Assembly: GCA_032718475.1 (NCBI GenBank)
Contig: JAUCBJ010006020.1
Coordinates: 1-53,885, forward strand
Direction of reading: 5' to 3'
From: Nemertoderma westbladi
Lineage: Eukaryota > Xenacoelomorpha > Nemertodermatida > Nemertodermatidae
Length of the DNA stretch: 53,885 bases
The translations under genes and the position numbers were made by a program. A model generated the notes under the pieces. It did not search any database, was not told the DNA's origin, and worked only from the letters and a program-made list of their open reading frames with translations. Shown here piece by piece: positions 50,628-53,885 of this stretch; position 1 is the stretch's first letter, and each line of letters starts with the position of its first letter.

Positions 50628-53420
50628 TTAAAAGTCGTTTAGGGCGTAAAGGAACAGGGAACGTTTAAATGTTGTTGAGAGAGTTGGGATGCCAGTACAA
50701 CTGAGGCCGTGGTCCTTGTCTGTCGCCGGACCGTCGCAGAGACGGCAGATACATGTGGGCGTCGGTCTCCAGCACCCTTTGCTGCGGCATAGCTTGTGGT
50801 GCGAGCCGTTAGAAATGAATTGGGCTGCCGCACGGCGTCTGTAGCCGGTGAGTTCGAGGAGGGAGAGCTCGCCGTTCTCTGAAGGGTGATCGACCGCGTT
50901 TAGTATTGCCGTGGTGGAGGCGTATTTACTTACCCCACACCACAGTTTCCAATAGAGTGCTCGAACCGCTACGACGTGGTTCAGTGAGTCAGCACTCGAT
51001 GGAACTACGCCGAAGACCGCGCAGCCGTAGGTCGTCGCTGGTAGAATAACAAGCTTCCATAGACGCTGGGCTGTTGTCATGGAGATCAACTTGAAATTGA
51101 CCTTAGTTGCCAATCGCATACAGGCTGATATCCCACGCTTGTGTAGGTGTTTGTAGTGACCTGTGGCGCAGTTCTTTGTCGTGAGGACAACCCCGAGGTA
51201 CTCGAAGGAGTTGACGAACTCCAGGGGGGATCCATCGTAGACTAGGACGTCGGTTCTGCAGAGGCGGCCACCACGGCGGAATTTCATCGCCTTCGTTTTC
51301 GCCTTATTGACGACGAGGTCATTTTCTTTGCAGTATGCCAGGAGGTACTCAAGGCTGGTTTGAACCTCGGTGATCGTGTTACCGGTAATGGCGACGTCGT
51401 CCGCGTACATATATAAACAGCAGCCTGCAGCTAATATAACGGCAGGGAGGTCGGAAACAAATAGGCTGAAGAGTAGGGGGGAAAGTTTATCACCCTGGAT
51501 TACGCCAATCGTTTGAGTTATGGGCTCAATTAAATATATCCCCAGGCATATACAGACAAAGTTGCATGCGATTATAGCCCATATTGCTGCTATAAAAGTA
51601 CGACTAAGACCCAGTATTGAGAGCTTAAGACAGAGTTTCCTTCGGTTGATAGAGTCAAATGCCTTTGAGAAGTCCACGAATACGCAGTAAACGTGACCAC
51701 GTGGTAAACTCAACGCACACCGGATATGTGCGTGGAGTTGCATAGCGGCCTGTATGGTTGATTTCCCCTTCCGGAAGCCGAACTGACATACCGGTAGGAC
51801 TCCGTTAATTTCCGCCCAGCTGTATAGTCTGTTAAAGAGTATAGACGTGTACGTCTTTAGTAGACATGATAGGAGCGCGACTCCGCGATACGAATTCGGG
51901 GACGACTTTGGCCCCTTACCTTTGTAGAGTGGAAGGAGATATGATGTTAACCAGCCACCTGGGCACTTCGGCGCTGCGAAACACGTGGAGAAAAGCGCAA
52001 GGAGGAATGGTAATAGTAGGGGGAGACCGAGTTTTAATGATTCATTTGAGATCCCGTCGGGGCCCGCCGCTTTGTGGTTCTTGTTTCCATTGACGGATGA
52101 AGTGACCTCGGCTGCATCTATTGGGCGGTCGAGTTCCGGAACAGGTTGATCAGGAAGGTCGGGTAGCTGGGTATCAACATCTCTGTTCAGTAGGTTGTCA
52201 AAGTGAGTTGCCCAGTCCTCTGCTGCAACCTGTTGGGGTGCAGAGTTCTCGCGTTTACCCTTTGTTATATTCCAGAACTCTGTTATATCAGCCTCACAAC
52301 GGTCTATTAATTTTTGTTCTTGCTGGGCCTCATATATCCTCTTCTTAGAATGTAAAAGAGTTTTATATGTATACGTTAGCTCGGAATATTCGAGGCGAGT
52401 TATATCGCTTGGCTGTGAGCGGACTGCGGCGTGGCTCGCATTAACAGCTTGTTGTAAATCATAACATTCTTTTGTGAACCAAGGTTTAGATTTTCTCTGT
52501 TTGCGGGGGACGGATGCAGCTTGTAGGGCGTCGGTGATGTAGTCGCATGCGCTGTTTATATCCCGGATCGTTTCAATCTGGAACTCGCCAATGTCCCTAG
52601 AAAGATTGGTTTCAAGGATAACCATGTCGACATCGTTAATCCTTGGGGTTCGCTTGTTCCTGGTTGATAGGGGGGGAGTTATCGATAGATTAATAAGTAC
52701 CCGCTGGTGTTTGCAGTTTACGGTTGGTTTAACAGAAACATCGACGAGGTCAAGAAGAGGGGTGTCAACGAACACGAGGTCAATGACACTCTGGCCATTC
52801 CAGCATAGGTAGGTAGGTACCGTAGCATCTGTCACACAGGACAGACCTGTACCCAGTAAGCCATCACATAGGAGGTCACCCCGGGTACTGTCTCCATCGA
52901 GGCGACAGTTAAAGTCCCCAGCAAGCAGCAGCGGAGCAGCGGAACGCGCACGTATATCGTTGATGACATTAATGAGATCCAGTAATATATCAGTTACATC
53001 TGTTTCTGGTATATAGTATGCGGATATTATTTCGAGTCCTGGGAGGGAAGCCGCAATTATATTCTCGCTTTTATGGTGACAGTTTGTATTCCCACCGTTT
53101 CGTGTATTGGTCGCTATTGTTAATCCACCATGTGGCCTGCCAGCGTTCCCCTTCACACAGGGAACATTGGCGCAAGTAAAGGAGGGAATATCAAGATCCT
53201 CGTCTAGGGTTTCAGTTAGGAGAAGGATGTCAGTTGTACAAAATGTGTCATCACATGTAGTTTCTATTGTACTTTTCGCTCCTTACACATTCCAAAGAAC
53301 AATGGAGGTCCCCGTTTCATTGTCAGCGATAGTAGAGGGCCCCCACGCCTCATTGAAAGGCAGTTCCTCTAACAGTGTTAAAAGTCTGTGATATTTGGAA
53401 TCTATTACAATGTCGTTCAT
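50628..53420 (-). pseudogene. LINE ORF2: endonuclease, reverse transcriptase, zinc finger
   Basis: 930 codons from ATG 53420, with one TAA (53283-53285) early in the endonuclease; open from 53156 for 842 residues. Endonuclease: ILLLTETL, AGDFNCRLD and SVIDLVFV. Reverse transcriptase: LLPLYKGKGPKSSPNSYRG, CQFGFRKGKSTIQAA, VDFSKAFDSI, GVIQGDKLSPLLF, YMYADD (near 51403-51420) and FEYLGVVL. The C-terminus holds CRLCDGPATDKDHGLSC, a CCHC-type finger found at the end of many LINE ORF2 proteins. One nonsense codon is the only visible lesion. Confidence 0.85.
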
Positions 53421-53538
53421 GTTTCCTAAGGCTCATTAGGTACCGGTACGGCTTGTTGCAGCCTCTACAAAAGGTTGGTGAAGTCCGTTGGACCGAAGTG
53501 AGTGGAACTCTGTTCGGAAGGCTTTGCCCGTCATCTAG

Positions 53539-53885
53539 TCAGACAGCCTGCCCGGGTACCTCTAGCGCATGCGACGGTGTCCTCAGGGTAAGCGGTTGCT
53601 GTTGCGGCTTGAGCTTGAGGTTCGCTCTGTCTTTCGGGCCGAGGTAATGACGTCGTATCGTCGAACCGACTGGCCAGCTGTCTGCGGCGAACACGGCTGT
53701 CGCAGAATCCTCATTGGGGCACACGATGTGGAAGGCAGCCATGGTTGGGGCTTGGCTGACCTCTCCTGTTGAGTTGGTCGTTTGTTCAGTAATATTGAAT
53801 ACTTTATCAACCTGGATATTCCTGTCCGATAAGTGATTCTTTATCATTTGTGTTGTGGTTTCCGGGGATAAGCGGCCGACCCGGA
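53539..53885 (-). CDS. LINE ORF1, C-terminal part (partial)
   Basis: Open from the window edge: GRLSPETTTQMIKNHLSDRN, then FHIVCPNEDSATAVFAADSW and WPVGSTIRRHY, ending at 53539. The strand and WP.G..IRRHY pattern is what the RRM-like or nucleic-acid-binding ORF1 of many LINEs shows. It lies about 120 nt before ORF2. The Met at 53847 is probably not the start, since the frame is open upstream. Confidence 0.6.
   Translation of the reverse strand, partial: RVGRLSPETTTQMIKNHLSDRNIQVDKVFNITEQTTNSTGEVSQAPTMAAFHIVCPNEDSATAVFAADSWPVGSTIRRHYLGPKDRANLKLKPQQQPLTLRTPSHALEVPGQAV

Larger units (their letters stand above)
50588..53885 (-). mobile_element. LINE with poly(A) tail, running out of the window
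   Basis: On the - strand it ends in A18 (T run at 50588-50605), 22 nt after the ORF2 stop. It contains ORF2 and the end of ORF1. The clade is not assigned. Confidence 0.8.

Overview
The window looks like repeat-rich intergenic and intronic DNA from an invertebrate animal; the species cannot be named from sequence alone. The reasons are intron-split coding exons on the + strand (19128-24134), BEL/Pao LTR retrotransposons (a group known from animals), three different APE-type LINEs, tRNA-derived repeats, DNA-transposon derivatives with TTAA or TA target duplications, and tandem satellites. Almost all coding capacity belongs to mobile elements, much of it decayed.

Layout. Positions 1-11275 (- strand) hold a truncated, interrupted BEL/Pao copy, here called Pao A: the end of the pol RNase H region, integrase, ORF3 and ORF4. 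It is cut by a roughly 1.65 kb insertion full of stem-loops (691-2341), a fragment of a TTAA element (5552-6120) and a LINE with an intact ORF2 (7452-10798). Positions 11276-18389 hold two RTE-type LINEs head to head; one carries a complete 1.57 kb TTAA element. Positions 19128-24134 hold the last three exons of a host gene. Its 4.45 kb intron contains another copy of the TTAA element and a TA-flanked 1.8 kb inverted-repeat element. Positions 24783-25203 are a third RTE fragment.

Positions 25870-50353 are one nest of insertions. A foldback element (F1) with a GAGGCA satellite core contains a second foldback (F2) whose arms are a 19-bp satellite. F2 contains a 20.2 kb BEL/Pao element (Pao B, 27397-47605, 1.88 kb LTRs, 5-bp duplication GTGCC). 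The left LTR of Pao B contains a 711-bp TTAA element. Positions 50588-53885 (- strand) hold a further LINE that runs out of the window.

The most interesting signal is a family of roughly 20-bp palindromes inside the two BEL/Pao elements. Pao B carries about twelve copies of one palindrome in gag, pol, ORF4 and the untranslated regions, in all three reading frames. Pao A carries a different palindrome at the four sites where the two elements can be compared. Within an element the copies resemble each other; between elements the same site carries a different sequence, and some changes are paired across the stem. This looks like concerted evolution of hairpins within each retrotransposon lineage.

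Both elements also carry two extra genes after pol (ORF3 and ORF4). ORF4 has three CCHC zinc knuckles and an arginine-rich tail, so it looks like a second nucleic-acid-binding protein rather than an envelope.
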